The translations under genes and the position numbers were made by a program. Positions 13,101-55,190 of a DNA stretch of 64,000 bases are shown here, piece by piece (the stretch's first letter is position 1; every line of letters begins with the position of its first letter). Below the pieces are notes generated by a model. It worked only from the letters and a program-made list of their open reading frames with translations, searched no databases and was not told where the DNA came from. The DNA is from Omphiscola glabra (taxonomy: Eukaryota > Mollusca > Gastropoda > Lymnaeidae): the NCBI GenBank assembly GCA_964017045.1, contig OZ024794.1, positions 36,065,182 to 36,129,181 of the forward strand, written 5' to 3'.

Positions 13101-15026
13101 TCTAGTAAATGTTCCCATTATTGTTAGCCCCCCACTCACCTCCCCCAACTGTTCTCTTACTTCTAGATGTAGTTTTTAAAGATGCAATAGCAAACAAAAG
13201 CTAATGTAATGACATGATATAATTTAATACATTGAAAACTCGGAAGCCTTTACTTTTATCTATATATAATTTATATGCATTTCTCAGAGATCCTTATGGT
13301 GAGGGCTGCCCTAGCGATGTTTCGCTCATTGATGTCCGAGCATGCAATCTTGCTGAATGTCCATGTCAATACAATGGACAAATATGGGAATCAGGAAAAA
13401 CTGTCAGAGATCGTTGCGGAGAAATGTAATATTTACTGACATTTCCTGTCATGCTCTCATCTATTACAATTTTCTATTACAATGTACAAAAAAAAATGTA
13501 TGAATTAATTCTTCAATCTACCACCTGCAGTAACATGCCAATTCCATTTTAAAATACCCAGAATTCATTATTTTTCCTTTAAGTAAGTTTAATCTACGAA
13601 TGTTCAAAATGTATACTGTTACTGCTACATTTGTTTTCATTTGACAAATTTACTATAATAATAATAATAATAGGTACTGGTATGTTAAACTCAGCTAAAG
13701 TGTCTATAATTCCATTTTCTTCTTTTCTCTTTTACACAGCACTTGTAAAAATGGAGAAATTACATCCACTACCTTCACCAACATGGGTATGCTTGCTTAT
13801 ATTAATTACACTAATTTAAACTAAAAAAAAAAACATTTTGTGATTCTTCTGAAGTTTTTTAATTAAGACTAATTACGTTTGTCTTTTTTCACAAAGGTGA
13901 TTCAACATGGCCCAACGAGCAATGCACAGAAAGATGCTATTGTAACTCAAATGGACAGGAGGAATGTGTTAAGATACCTGAATTGGAACAGTGCGCTGAA
14001 ATTAAAGCAAACTGCAACAATGTAAGTATTATTAGATAAAGAATATTGACAGAAGTTTTCAAAATAATACTTCATTAGTGCCAGCAGACTTGGGGTTGCA
14101 GGGGTAGCATCCTTTTTATACTGTCCAAGCCAACCTGCTGCCCGGCCTTAGGACAGACAAGGCAGTAAAGTACACATCCTTCGTTTAATCTCAAGCATTT
14201 CTTCAAGAAGGTTGGTTTTCTGTTCTGGCGTGTTCTAATGGCCACTCTCTCTTTAACTTTAAGTGAAATTGGAGAGTTGTTTCTGGTACCTTACTAAACG
14301 TTTTGTGTGGTGCCTCATCAACTGTGAACAGCCTTAAAATGTTTATAGTGATATTTCTAATTGCCTTAACCTATTCTCTGTTAACAGGACACACATACAC
14401 TTAAAGAGACCGATGATCCATGCTGCCCTGAATGTGTACCTATCATGAAACCATGCTCTTACGCTGTACAAGATTCTGTTGAACTCAAGGTCAATGTCAC
14501 TGGACATGGCTTGTGTGTCTCAGATACACTGGATGTTGGTGTAAGTAGCCCAAATATTTCTGACAAATATTTCTAAGCTCACCTTTGTTTATACCATAGT
14601 GAGGCAAAAGTAAAACTACACTGATATTGGTTCTTATTCCAGTATGTCATCATTTAATTAGCATTGTTTCTGTTATCTCAATGAAATTGGTGCACTGACA
14701 AAGTGTCATGAAAAAATCTATGAATGAAAGTATTACTTGAGGTCTTCATTGTTATCTCTAATTACAAAACACTTTACTGTCATGTCCAGGGATGCTCAGG
14801 AACTTGTGGTTTCAGTACAGACATGGTTGTCAGGACTGAATTACAGTCTGGCAGATTTGAACTCTTCACCTCTCAGAACTGTGCATGCTGCAAAGCTAGT
14901 GTCAGTAGCCGGGCCGTTGATTTCCAATGTGCTGATGGAACAAAGGTTAAATATGATGTCAGCTACATATCCGGCTGCAGCTGTGAGCAATGCTCATGTA
15001 AGTGCCAAAAATGTTGTCTGTTGTAA
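1969..15026 (+). CDS. secreted SCO-spondin/mucin-like multidomain protein, 3' part of gene
   Basis: Exons: 1969-2065, 2200-3029, 3231-3270, 3485-3535, 3874-4010, 4241-4337, 4469-5352, 5554-5593, 5808-5858, 6197-6333, 6564-6660, 6795-7370, 7648-7889, 8249-8408, 8859-9012, 9506-9690, 10395-10547, 11001-11163, 11387-11500, 11911-11954, 12269-12344, 13288-13425, 13740-13786, 13897-14021, 14388-14540, 14790-15026. All joins are GT-AG and phase-consistent, giving 1,675 codons plus stop. Order: repeated module with Ser/Thr/Pro tract (two full, one partial), two Cys-poor beta-rich-looking exons, a Cys-rich block, TSP1, TIL-like, Cys-rich linker, TSP1, vWC-like and C-terminal cystine knot. This combination is typical of secreted, disulfide-linked glycoproteins such as SCO-spondin, hemocytin and gel-forming mucins. 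The 5' exons lie upstream of the window or beyond the piggyBac insertion. The family name is an inference; the domains are seen. Confidence 0.85.
2206..2836 (+). repeat. 18-bp coding minisatellite (SPSTPE/SPSTPG) in exon B1
   Basis: Roughly 35 copies of an 18-bp unit encode six-residue blocks SPSTPE, SPSTPG or FPSTPG, often arranged as a higher-order 24-residue repeat. The stretch is nearly pure Ser, Thr, Pro, Glu and Gly, as expected for a densely O-glycosylated, extended mucin-type stalk (inference). A unique tail follows from about 2837 to the donor at 3030. The opposite strand also reads open, as a consequence of the repeat. Confidence 0.92.
4161..6483 (+). repeat. tandem gene-internal duplication, unit 2
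   Basis: A 2,323-bp unit homologous to unit 1. Exons A 4241-4337, B 4469-5352, C 5554-5593, D 5808-5858 and E 6197-6333 give 403 codons. It is longer than unit 1 because the Pro-rich exon has 54 more bases (three 18-bp repeats) with the frame kept. It retains the unoccupied TTAA at 4161-4164 that is occupied by piggyBac in unit 1. Introns are as conserved as exons, indicating very recent duplication or gene conversion (or an assembly artefact). Confidence 0.93.
4475..5159 (+). repeat. 18-bp coding minisatellite (SPSTPE/SPSTPG) in exon B2
   Basis: Same 18-bp repeat as in exon B1, with about 38 copies. The net difference from B1 is three extra copies, so the array changes length in whole codons. 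The same unique 3' tail is retained. Confidence 0.92.
6484..7370 (+). repeat. tandem gene-internal duplication, unit 3 (partial: exons A and B only)
   Basis: Repeats the start of the unit: TTAA at 6484-6487, exon A 6564-6660 and Pro-rich exon B 6795-7370. Homology stops inside exon B: the sequence after SPST is TISE followed by a donor at 7371, instead of the roughly 65-codon non-repetitive tail found in units 1 and 2. Exon B here ends in phase 1 and joins the unrelated exon at 7648, leading into the unique C-terminal half of the gene. It may represent the ancestral 3' end of the array. Confidence 0.88.
6801..7358 (+). repeat. 18-bp coding minisatellite (SPSTPE/SPSTPG) in exon B3
   Basis: Same repeat in the third, truncated module, about 31 copies. 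It runs almost to the splice donor at 7371; the tail seen in B1 and B2 is missing. Confidence 0.9.
7648..8408 (+). CDS. exons 13-14 of SCO-spondin/mucin-like gene: Cys-poor domain
   Basis: Exon 7648-7889 (starts in phase 1 after AG at 7646-7647) and exon 8249-8408 (donor GTAAGT at 8409). They encode about 134 residues with few cysteines and alternating hydrophobic segments such as GTFDFVVSNNAGKVIITVYV and EDSEVVITIWGAEEGF. The beta-strand-like pattern resembles the C, D and E exons of the upstream modules (for example ITIVIIKPQNTSNISVPEGA), so this may be a diverged module copy. I do not recognise a named domain. The intervening intron (7890-8248) holds nothing notable except a short gtaag repeat near 8100. 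Confidence 0.85.
8859..9690 (+). CDS. exons 15-16 of SCO-spondin/mucin-like gene: Cys-rich block
   Basis: Exons 8859-9012 and 9506-9690 join within a TG|C cysteine codon to give a Cys-rich stretch containing CFECTCLHYQLVCKL and CEICPNYTTECKGAC. The spacing is of the kind found between vWD/C8 and TIL domains of SCO-spondin and mucins, but I cannot assign a Pfam family with certainty. The intron upstream (8409-8858) and the one between (9013-9505) contain no recognisable element. Confidence 0.8.
9813..9873. repeat. (GACT)n microsatellite with mollusc-type flank
   Basis: About 15 perfect tetranucleotide copies in the intron 9691-10394. The 3' flank (cagctgaaactttgcacata and onward to about 9990) looks like part of a dispersed element; its family is not identified. 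Confidence 0.9.
10395..10547 (+). CDS. exon 17: thrombospondin type 1 repeat
   Basis: One exon encodes a TSP1 repeat: PWTSWSSCSNCEQIRTRTC followed by Cys residues spaced as in the family (CGDVC...CPSC). WTSWSSC has the WxxW arrangement used for C-mannosylation. The exon starts in phase 1 after AG at 10393-10394 and ends before GTATGT in phase 1. Confidence 0.9.
10619..10846 (+). mobile_element. Tc1/mariner-type MITE with fossil transposase C-terminus
   Basis: Inverted repeats of about 33 bp (agggtgggccaataaaagtg... at 10621 and its complement ending at 10844) are flanked by TA dinucleotides, the target of the Tc1/mariner group. Between the arms, 10678-10746 encodes a short frame ending in a stop, containing EWRRRLEKVIEKQGGDIEH. 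This matches the C-terminal pattern of mariner-like transposases. It is therefore an internally deleted derivative that keeps the last coding bases. It lies in the intron 10548-11000. Confidence 0.85.
11001..11500 (+). CDS. exons 18-19: TIL (trypsin-inhibitor-like) Cys-rich domain
   Basis: Exons 11001-11163 and 11387-11500 encode CGENEVYKCVTKQEKCSESC...CEDQCQCEEGFKR then NVLGECVPIEECEC. The succession of cysteines ending in CxCxxGF...CVPxxxC is the signature of TIL domains that link TSP1 and vWD/vWC modules in SCO-spondin and mucins. The join at 11163/11387 is in phase 2 and restores an Arg codon. A long poly-T tract sits in the intron just upstream of the second exon. Confidence 0.85.
11511..11815. 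repeat. 31-bp intronic minisatellite
   Basis: About ten copies of a 31-bp unit containing agtcagctgttatcatatga, with small variants (gcttattg versus attattat, and one copy missing a few bases). They fill most of the intron 11501-11910 directly after the donor. Confidence 0.9.
11911..12344 (+). CDS. exons 20-21: short Cys-rich linker and second TSP1 repeat
   Basis: A 44-nt exon (11911-11954, CKPTGYECNERKDC) joins in phase 1 to 12269-12344, which opens a second TSP1 repeat: WGEWSPCSRTCGDGVMSRKR, with the canonical WxxW and CSRTCG motifs. The rest of this TSP1 repeat is encoded by the exon at 13288. The intron 11955-12268 contains a 27-bp tandem repeat (12074-12215). Confidence 0.88.
12074..12215. 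repeat. ~27-bp intronic tandem repeat
   Basis: About five copies of a unit like aaatggtaactatatgacag, with variation at a few positions. Confidence 0.8.
12345..13287. other. intron between exons 21 and 22, no element recognised
   Basis: This 943-bp AT-rich intron has only short homopolymer runs. I see no gene, transposon end or tandem array. Confidence 0.7.
13288..14021 (+). CDS. exons 22-24: end of TSP1 and vWC-like Cys-rich domain
   Basis: Exon 13288-13425 completes the TSP1 repeat (RACNLAECPC) and starts a vWC-like region, CQYNGQIWESGKTVRDRC. The small exon 13740-13786 and exon 13897-14021 continue it with CKNGE... and CTERCYCNSNGQEEC. The Cys spacing and the CxxxGxxW start are those of vWC/vWC-like modules that precede the cystine knot in mucins. 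The first exon ends within an ATG-TAA context: the donor GTAATA overlaps an apparent stop, so the spliced codon is AT|C (Ile). Confidence 0.85.
14022..14387. other. intron 24, no element recognised
   Basis: A 366-bp intron with no clear repeat; it ends in a standard pyrimidine-rich acceptor before 14388. Confidence 0.6.
14388..15026 (+). CDS. exons 25-26: C-terminal cystine knot (CTCK)
   Basis: Exon 14388-14540 contains CCPECVPIMKPCSYAV and CVSDTLDVG. Exon 14790-15026 begins GCSGTCGF and contains NCACCKAS...DFQCADGTKVKYDV...GCSCEQCSC. This is the cysteine pattern of the vWF/mucin/SCO-spondin CTCK dimerisation domain. Read through, the protein ends shortly after in CQKCCLL and stops at 15024-15026. 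A good donor (GTAAGT at 14998) and an acceptor before 15167 would instead end it at ...CEQCS, the usual length for the family (see finding). Confidence 0.88.
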
Positions 15027-15108
15027 TTTATAGATGTATACAAATTTATTGCCTGCCAATAATTTATAAACTTCCAGTATATTTTGAAAAAATGTTTTTT
15101 AATTTATC

Positions 15109-15114
15109 AATAAA
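15109..15114 (+). promoter_or_regulatory. candidate poly(A) signal AATAAA for SCO-spondin/mucin-like gene
   Basis: AATAAA lies 83 bases after the read-through stop codon. If the alternative terminal intron is spliced, ATTAAA at about 15262-15268 is the nearer candidate. Confidence 0.55.
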
Positions 15115-15269
15115 CTAATTCTATTTAATCATAATTTTAACAATTTTAAATCAATTTTTTACACAGAATGGCAAGCTTCCATGACTTTGGATCTTTAAGG
15201 AAACAAGAAATGAATTTTATGTTGCACTTTAAGTTAAATAATGCATTTAGTGTGTTCAAAGAAATTAAA

Positions 15270-16140
15270 TTGTAATGATTATAAAAATGTGAATTGTTGT
15301 AATTTATAAAACTAAATTACCTAAATGTTTGTTCCTGTCTTTTACCATATTACCAGAATTTTTTCAATTACGTCCCTATTGATTAGAGTGTAAGTCTAAG
15401 ATTTTCATATTTTTAATTTTTTTTAAATATTTTATTCTTTCCTTAATTTTAATGAAAATTGAACATATATGATATAGGTGGGTTTTTTTTAGAGTAGCAA
15501 AGCTATAGCATAGATAAGATGGATTGTCTTCAGCAATCCTTCCTTTGCCTGTTGTGCTCTCAATAAACTTAATGTTGTAGTAATGAAGGAGCACAAAGAA
15601 TTTCATAAAAATGGTGAAAGTAAAATCACTTTACAGAAAGTAAACATTTGTTAAAACCAGGTGTTCATGGTCACCTGACTAGATTCATTCATCAATATAT
15701 GCAACTTGCCTACCTCATCTGGATAGAAAACATTAACGAGCTCATCTGGGGAGAAAACACTATCAAGCTCTTCACCTTATGAAACTTGGGAGAACACAGA
15801 AAATAAACAGCTCTTCCATCACCCAAAGTGATTAAATAAATAAAAATGCACTGTAATTACTGTAAAGGTCAGCCTTGCCTGTAAGCGTTTAGATAAATAT
15901 ATTTCTTCACATCTTTACAAATACTTACTGAAACTAAACCTAAAAAAAATCTTAGTTGACACTACAAACTGTGATGAAAGTAACATTACAAATTAAGAAA
16001 ATAGTGTCACAAGGTATTTGGACAAGAATGTAATTATATATTGTAGCAATATTATTCAAAAATCCTAATTGAAAAATTAGATTAAAGCTTTCAACATTTA
16101 CGTTTTTGAAATACCTTCAAATTTTTGGACAATTCTAACC
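15270..16140. other. intergenic, no gene seen
   Basis: AT-rich DNA between the convergent genes. It has only short stop-riddled frames and no transposon ends that I can identify. Confidence 0.6.
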
Positions 16141-16149
16141 TCACAATGG

Positions 16150-16465
16150 ATACCAGAACACAGTACTATACGTGGACACAGCAATACACCATGACGCAGC
16201 AATACACCAGGACACAGCTATACACCAGGACACAGCAATACACCATGGCACAGCAATACACCAGGACACAGCAATATACAAGGAAATGAGAGAGCCATGT
16301 AACAAAACAAGGAGCTTCCAATAAACAGCCAAATACACCTACACCCCTCAGCACAGCCAGATATACCTACACCACTAAACACGGCCAAACATACCTATAC
16401 TACCCAACACAGCCAAATATACCTACACCACTCAACACAGCCAAATATACCTACACCACTCAACA
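16150..16465. repeat. two adjacent minisatellites (15-bp and 28-bp units)
   Basis: 16150-16277 is about eight copies of a 15-bp unit like gacacagcaatacac. 16326-16465 is about five copies of a 28-bp unit like cacagccaaatatacctac. Short Ala/Ser/Trp/Cys frames on the minus strand are by-products of the array. Confidence 0.85.
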
Positions 16466-16466
16466 T

Positions 16467-17144
16467 TTCTAAGCTCACCTTTGTTTATACCATAGTGAGG
16501 AAAAAGTAAAACTACACTGATATTGGTTCTTATTCCAGTATGTCATCATTTAATTAGCATTGTTTCAGTTATCTCAATGAAACTGGTTCACTGATAAAGT
16601 GTCATGAAAAATCTATGAAAGTATTACTTTAGTTCAGAGGTCCCCATACTTTTTTGTCTCGTAGACCCTTTGCCATGCTTTTCGGTTTTGTGTAGACCCC
16701 CTGCTTACCTGATATTACCTTCTAGTTTATAATAATTCTTAAACAGTTTTGTTTTTCAAATTTTTTGTTTCGTAGGTACTTTTATTATTTATGTAGGAAG
16801 ATAAGTCTTTATATTATAAGATAATATTATGCAAGTAAATAGGTACTATCTGTGTTTGTGAATTATTCCATTCATGTAATGCCAAAATAGAAGTCACGAC
16901 CTGCTTACATGTGATCCACTATCGTTGACCCCATTTTCATTTCATGGACCACCGATTTTTTTTCTCTCTGACATGAACCCTTTGCAAGTTGTCGTCGACT
17001 CCTGGGGGTCGATATAGACCACTTTGGGAATCACTGCTTTAGTTCTTCATTGTTATCTCTAATTACAAAACACTTTACTGTTATGTCCAGGGATGCTCAG
17101 AAACTTGTGGTTTCAGTACAGACATGGTTGTGAGGACTGAATAA
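16467..17144 (+). pseudogene. decayed duplicate of the cystine-knot exon and its upstream intron, split by a hAT insertion
   Basis: 16467-16634 repeats the intron at about 14571-14735 with few changes. After an inserted element, 17045-17090 continues that intron and 17091-17144 repeats the first 18 codons of the exon at 14790, including CGFSTDMVVRTE, then hits TAA. The homology ends there, so this is a truncated, non-functional second copy of the last exon. Confidence 0.88.
16635..17036. mobile_element. non-autonomous hAT element (MITE), 402 bp
   Basis: Termini cagaggtcccca... and ...tttgggaatcactg form imperfect hAT-type CAG...CTG inverted repeats. The element is flanked by an exact 8-bp target duplication, CTTTAGTT, at 16627-16634 and 17037-17044. 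The insertion interrupts the duplicated intron segment described above, so it is younger than that duplication. No transposase coding is seen. Confidence 0.9.
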
Positions 17145-17154
17145 CAACCAAAAA

Positions 17155-18081
17155 TCACATGATAACAGAATAACAGACAGATGAAGCCATTAAAATTAGA
17201 AACCAGACTTTTGAAAAACTAAATCAATGCAAATACCAAGGATCTTTATTAAATGATAAAAATGAATAAACTAAAGAAAATTTGACAGAAAATGGGGGCA
17301 TACTTCACTAATCAGAAAATATTCAAAAGTAAAAGCATTCCTCCATTACAGGAAAAACAAAGAAAACTATTTATAAAACTGTAATCAGACCATACCCAGG
17401 TCAAACTTGGACACTATCTAAAAACGGTAGAAAACCTATTAAACACATTGGAGAGAAAATTTCTAACGAAAATATTTTGTTTTGAGATAAGATAAGAATA
17501 CAAGATTCTTTTATTGATACCCAAAAATGGAAATGTTATTTGATTGCATTGTACATTTTCAGCAGATAAATAAACCAATTTGAAAGTGATACATCCACAT
17601 TAAATTATTTCACTAGTGAAAAAAAACAGCCATTCAGTGAACTCTCTTAGCCGTATCAGGGACTTATTGGTACTTAATAAGATTTGTGGCTACAGGGGGA
17701 GCACGCTGGAAAATTCGTACAGAATGGGGAATTTTTATATCTTTCAGTCCTCACTATGAGAGAAAGAATTAGTCCCAAATGGGCGGATCCTAAGTTTCTG
17801 TGATGAAGAGAGTGGGATGTATCATCCAAAATGTGTTTAGTTTTACAATAACATCAAATGATGTATATGGATATAGAATATGAACCAACCAGGAATTGTA
17901 CAGTCTATATCAGGATGCCATGCTTGCATTAGAAATAAAAAATGGTAGGTTACGCTGGGCAGGACACTTAGAAGAAAGAATGCCAAATCACAGAGGAGTG
18001 AAGAGGGTATATCACCAAAACCCCAGAGGAAAACGGCTCAAAGGCAGACCTAGGCTTAGATGGATGGATCATGTGAACTGA
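17155..18081 (+). mobile_element. decayed RTE-like LINE fragment (RT C-terminal end)
   Basis: 17190-17470 encodes, with stops, a thumb/C-terminal pattern like KLFIKTVIRPYPGQTWTLSKN, the IYKTxIRPxxxYGxETWTL motif of RTE/BovB-type reverse transcriptases. 17885-18078 encodes the usual last segment: TNQELYSLYQDA..., GRLRWAGHLEERMPN, KRLKGRPRLRWMDHV. The stretch 17475-17880 between them is unrelated AT-rich DNA, probably a later insertion or deletion scar. Confidence 0.8.
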
Positions 18082-18147
18082 CTTGTGCGTTTCAGTTGTA
18101 TTTTATCAAGTGGTAAAAAAAATTTAAAAATAAACAAGTGTGTATTT

Positions 18148-18401
18148 AAAGAAAGTTTGTGAGCTGGAGAGGTTAAAGAAAGTGTGAGCTGGAGAGGTTA
18201 AAGAAAGTGTGTGAGCTGGAGAGGTTAAAGAAAGTGTGTGAGCTGGAGAGGTTAAAGAAAGTGTGTGAGCTGGAGAGGTTAAAGAAAGTGTGTGAGCTGG
18301 AGAGGTTAAAGAAAGTGTATGAGATGGAGAGGTTAAAGAAAGTGTGTGAGCTGGAGAGGTTAAAGAAAGTGTGTGAGATGGAGAGGTTAAAGAAAGTGTG
18401 A
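18148..18401. repeat. 27-bp minisatellite
   Basis: About nine copies of a 27-bp unit (gtgtgtgagctggagaggtt + aaagaaa). The + strand reads as nine-residue repeats VCELERLKK for 64 codons. There is no sign of splicing or a promoter, so I treat it as a non-coding tandem array. Confidence 0.88.
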
Positions 18402-18599
18402 CAGACAGATATCTACAGTTTGTTGGATTGGCCTGTGTTGGATATGTTTCTAGTATAATAGAGCAGTGTAGCATAGAATATATATTGGATTTATTTGATT
18501 GGTGGTCAATGGAAGAAAAGTAACTGCTATAATCTTAGCTGTTTTCATCTTTTCAGTTAACCATTACATTTTAACATTTTAATATGCATAGTATACAAC

Positions 18600-19130
18600 G
18601 TTGTCTTGTTGTTCATCCTTCGCATACGTTCTTCACATGCGAAAATGACCAAGGCTATATAACACAGTGAGCACGCAGGTGGCCTGCCAGTTCTATTTGT
18701 GCTTAGAAAGCTTTCCCGCACATGACACATACGCTGTTGTGGGTCCTGGTAGGATTTGAGTCTTTGTTTTTTCTTGCCGTGCGCTTTCTTTGTGCGTGAA
18801 CGGTGAACTTATTCTCTGAGGATTTTCGATCTGACAATGAGTCTGCCATGGCATGTGTCTTCAACGAATCAATGTCAGTGGATTAAAGTGAAAAGTTTAT
18901 ACAGTCCTTGAAGCATTTTTTTCTCCCCACCAAATGAGCGTTTCTCACTGGAGAGTTCACTGAACATTAGTAGTTTTGGAAGTCTGCTGTCTGGCATTCT
19001 TGTTACATGCCCTGGCCATCTGGTTTGTACTTTTTGTAGCAGGTGTGGATGCTGATACAATCTGCCCGTTGTAGGTTCTCTGTATCAGATACTCTGTCCT
19101 GCCATCTTATGCCAAGAAGTTTACATGGGA
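18600..19130 (-). mobile_element. LINE fragment (3' end with C-terminal zinc finger), minus strand
   Basis: Read on the minus strand: IRWQDRVSDTENLQRADC, then (after a frameshift) LLQKVQTRWPGHVTRMPDSRLPK, then FSELSSEKRSFGGEKK. This is the conserved C-terminal segment of a widespread invertebrate non-LTR retrotransposon group. Further 3' (lower coordinates) a degenerate CxxC...H...H finger (VCHVxxxF...) follows, as in intact members. Several stops and shifts make it a relic. Confidence 0.8.
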
Positions 19131-19132
19131 AG

Positions 19133-19242
19133 CGTAGGCGGATATGGTTACATAGGTGTATACAAAACACAAAGCATACAATGGACACACAAGTAGGTGG
19201 ATATGGTTACATAGGTGTATACAAAACACAAAGCATACATGG
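19133..19242. repeat. direct duplication, two ~50-bp copies
   Basis: The segment ggatatggttacataggtgt...aaagcataca occurs at 19139 and again at 19198, at the 5' border of the LINE fragment. A smaller duplication (aagaaaattcttttaaaaat) is at 19464-19519. Confidence 0.75.
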
Positions 19243-19980
19243 CAAATAAATTTTAATTATGTATCAACCACTAGTTATTAATGTTTTAACACATGACAGA
19301 GATTTACTCATTGTGTTGCCTGAAATATACTGTAGACCTAAAGTCGTGATGCCATAAATATACTTTAGGCCTACAATCAAGTGGTTTTATCAGCCCTCCA
19401 ATGTGAGGATTGTAAATACACAGGAAAATATAATAAAATAATCAGTACCTGGAATACTGCCTAAGAAAATTCTTTTAAAAATAATGGCAAAAGAAAATTC
19501 TTTTAAAAATAATGGCAATGCCAAAGCCCCTTCTATCAGTAATAAAGGGGGCAGTGTCTATCGGAGTTGTCACTGTTGTCTGTTGTCACTAGAAATAAAC
19601 CCGCCAAATAATAGCAAAGTCAAGGTCCCATCAGTCAAAATATGCATTCAAGTAACGCACTTTATAAAAATGCACTAATTAGTGCTACTTCTGGGAATTT
19701 TAATTTGTGAGCCTATTGAGAACAAAATTGCAACAATACATACCTACATACGCATACATGCCTAGAGAATTAGTATTTGTAACTATAAAGAAAAAATGTA
19801 AGGGGAGGAATAACTGATTAAGATTAGAGAATGACTAAGCTATTGCTTCCCTTGAAATGGCAGTAGCAAGATGAATCTAATAACCATCAAATGAAACAAA
19901 GATTGCTTGAAAGCATTTCCATTTATCCACAATTTTAGTGACTTTTAATGAAAGTGAATTTTGAAATGAAAACAATTCAA
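19243..19980. other. intergenic, no gene seen
   Basis: AT-rich DNA between the LINE fragment and the POLR2B 3' end; only short random frames. Confidence 0.6.
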
Positions 19981-19997
19981 TCAAGTTTTACTTGTAC

Positions 19998-20003
19998 TTT
20001 ATT
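19998..20003 (-). promoter_or_regulatory. candidate poly(A) signal of POLR2B
   Basis: AATAAA on the minus strand, about 366 bases after the POLR2B stop codon. It implies a 3' UTR of roughly 380-390 bases. Confidence 0.5.
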
Positions 20004-20368
20004 GTCAAAAATCATCAACAATAATTGTTTATACAAATCTTACATTAGCCAGAACTTAAATCCTTCTCTGTAACAAGAAGTTGAAAACAATTGAAGAGAA
20101 AAATTATTCATGCACAAAAATTTTCATCAAATAATAGTTTCTATCATAGCTTTAATGGCACAGATAACCTGAAATTAGGCAGCACAGATTATCCTGACAT
20201 TCACAATTTCTTGCAAGATCCTCTAATATATTGTTTCATGACATAGAACTCTGTATCAATAGCCAACATAGCTAGGGTCAGATAAAAAAAAATTCATTAA
20301 AAACCAATGTTTATAGTTGACTGATACTGATAATCAAAACACAGCACCTTTTGAACGTCACTGCAGTT

Positions 20369-53128
<32,760 letters not shown>

Positions 53129-55190
53129 TGTGACTGGTTTATAAATAACTGACGATATCTTATGAATTAGGCAAATTAAATTGTATTCCTCGCACTTATT
53201 ATTTCGACATATTTAACAGTGATACCACTACACTGCGATTGAAGCGGGTTTAATAGTCGAAGTGATTCCACTCTATAGAAGTGATAATTGGGCTGAGACT
53301 AACGCTGCTAATGGCTTATGGGTGACTAACATAAAATTATTTGTTAAATAATTGGCCTTTATTTTTAGATTTATGATTAGATTAAGATCTTGAACGTGGC
53401 TTGGCTCGCACAAATTTTGGTATTTAAAAAAAAAATAATAAAAGAGGAAATATTTTTACCCCCAAACTCTACAAAGAGGTTATAGTAGCCTATAAGCATA
53501 ATTTAATACTATAATTTAAATGGTCATCCAGGATCCATCTTGAGGGGGTGACAGTTGAGTCAAAAATTGTGATGATGTGCGACCAAAATATTTAATTTGT
53601 GTTTAAATTTTGACGAAGTCGGTGGGAACGAGTAAAAATTCCATTCCTCACTGAAAGATTGCGCACAGAAATATCACCAGCCCACGCGGGAATTCTCCAT
53701 ATAGGAAATAAATGATTCCGCTCACAAATATTCCTCACATTTGTGTGTGTTTGCATGCAAGTAGTCTACATGTAAACCTCAAAGATAAGTATATTGCTGG
53801 ATTAGAGTTCAATGAAATACAACGTTTTATCCGATGAAACCCGTCAATAGCACAAACCATTGTGAACAAACCGAAAGTGGTGTTATTTTCAGGGATGTTG
53901 CTATTCACAGTTTCAGACATATTGGTGATCATGCACAATAATTTTAAAAAATACATTTGCTTATTGATTATTGAAATTAAGAAGAAACTAACCAACAGTA
54001 AGTAGCCTACATATACATGTATGTGAAATAACCACACACAAATTATGAAAATAAGCGAGATTTATTGTGCTTAAGGATTCTGCATGCAGTTCATTCCCGC
54101 TAATGTGCACATGAACAGTAGAAGACAAGTATGTTATGAGCATCCAAACTGACCAAAAAATTAAAATATAATTATGAAGGCCCACATGTGCATTGCAGCC
54201 AATTTTATCGTTTTTCACTATGCGTTATAAAATGTTCACACGATTCTCACGGTTCATTCACATTTCACACCCCTGAGTCTCGTAGTAAATCATCTGACAA
54301 CACGCTGTTTCATACTCATTTTAGAAAAACAAAGAGCCTTCACAGACTGATAAAAGATGCAAAAGACAAAGAGCTACGTCACACCCTGTGCACATGTAAA
54401 AAGACGCCAACGCTTCATGGCATGTGCTTCTCGCAGGGGAATACACGATTTTTTTACTCAGTAACCCTTTCGCATTTCACAATTGACAGGATGTGCGCTA
54501 TTTCAAAGGAGTTTTGTTTTAAAATTATATCAGTGTGGATGGGATGTCAAAAAATAAACAGGGGCATCGCTATTTTCAGACTCGCAATTCACATTTCACA
54601 GTTATCACTGTACTAAAAGGGGGGAAACCACAGTCTATGGATTTTGAATAATATTTTTTATATTGATGATTTGAGAATTACTTAGATTGAGCTCGCAAGG
54701 TAATAAAATTTAATAATTTATTAAAAATATTAGGATATTAAATTTTTATTTTCAATGGTTAAATAAAATAAATTAGAATTAAATAAATTTTAAATTGTGC
54801 TTATAGTAAAACCATCCCTGCGTTTTTTACTGTGAAAATTATTATGTGTTAGCAATCTAATTTATCATTGAGATAATTCATGGTTGGATTAAGGTGTTTT
54901 GGGGCTCTGGATACAATCAACATAGGGACACATAACTGTCTATGCAATGTCCCTAGAGAGGATAGTGTTGTCGTACGCCCGTGCTGGGTCCCCTTGAGCC
55001 ACGTGGGCTAAAGGATTGAACATGTTGTACGATTGAATACACTTCAATGCTTGCAATTTTGTTATTTTAAAACAATGTTTCACAAACTTTCAACATCTGT
55101 GTACCCCTTTCTATAATTTCTCTTTATTTTCAACTGATCAACACCATATTTTAATCTATAACAACGTTTGAAATTAAACTGAAACCAGGG
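53129..55190. other. region upstream of POLR2B, no gene supported
   Basis: Presumably contains the POLR2B promoter and 5' UTR (minus strand), but I cannot place a core promoter. A 142-codon + frame at 54188-54616 has no domain, splice sites or codon-like composition. A CpG-richer patch and C(C)CTAA-like words lie just inside intron 1 (52795-52920). Confidence 0.5.

Noticed and set aside
18207..18401. 64-codon frame of VCELERLKK repeats that looks like a coiled coil.
   Set aside because: A pure tandem DNA array with no start context, splice sites or neighbouring exons.
54188..54616. 142-codon + strand frame upstream of POLR2B.
   Set aside because: No recognisable domain, no codon-like pattern, no supporting splice or start signals; likely chance.
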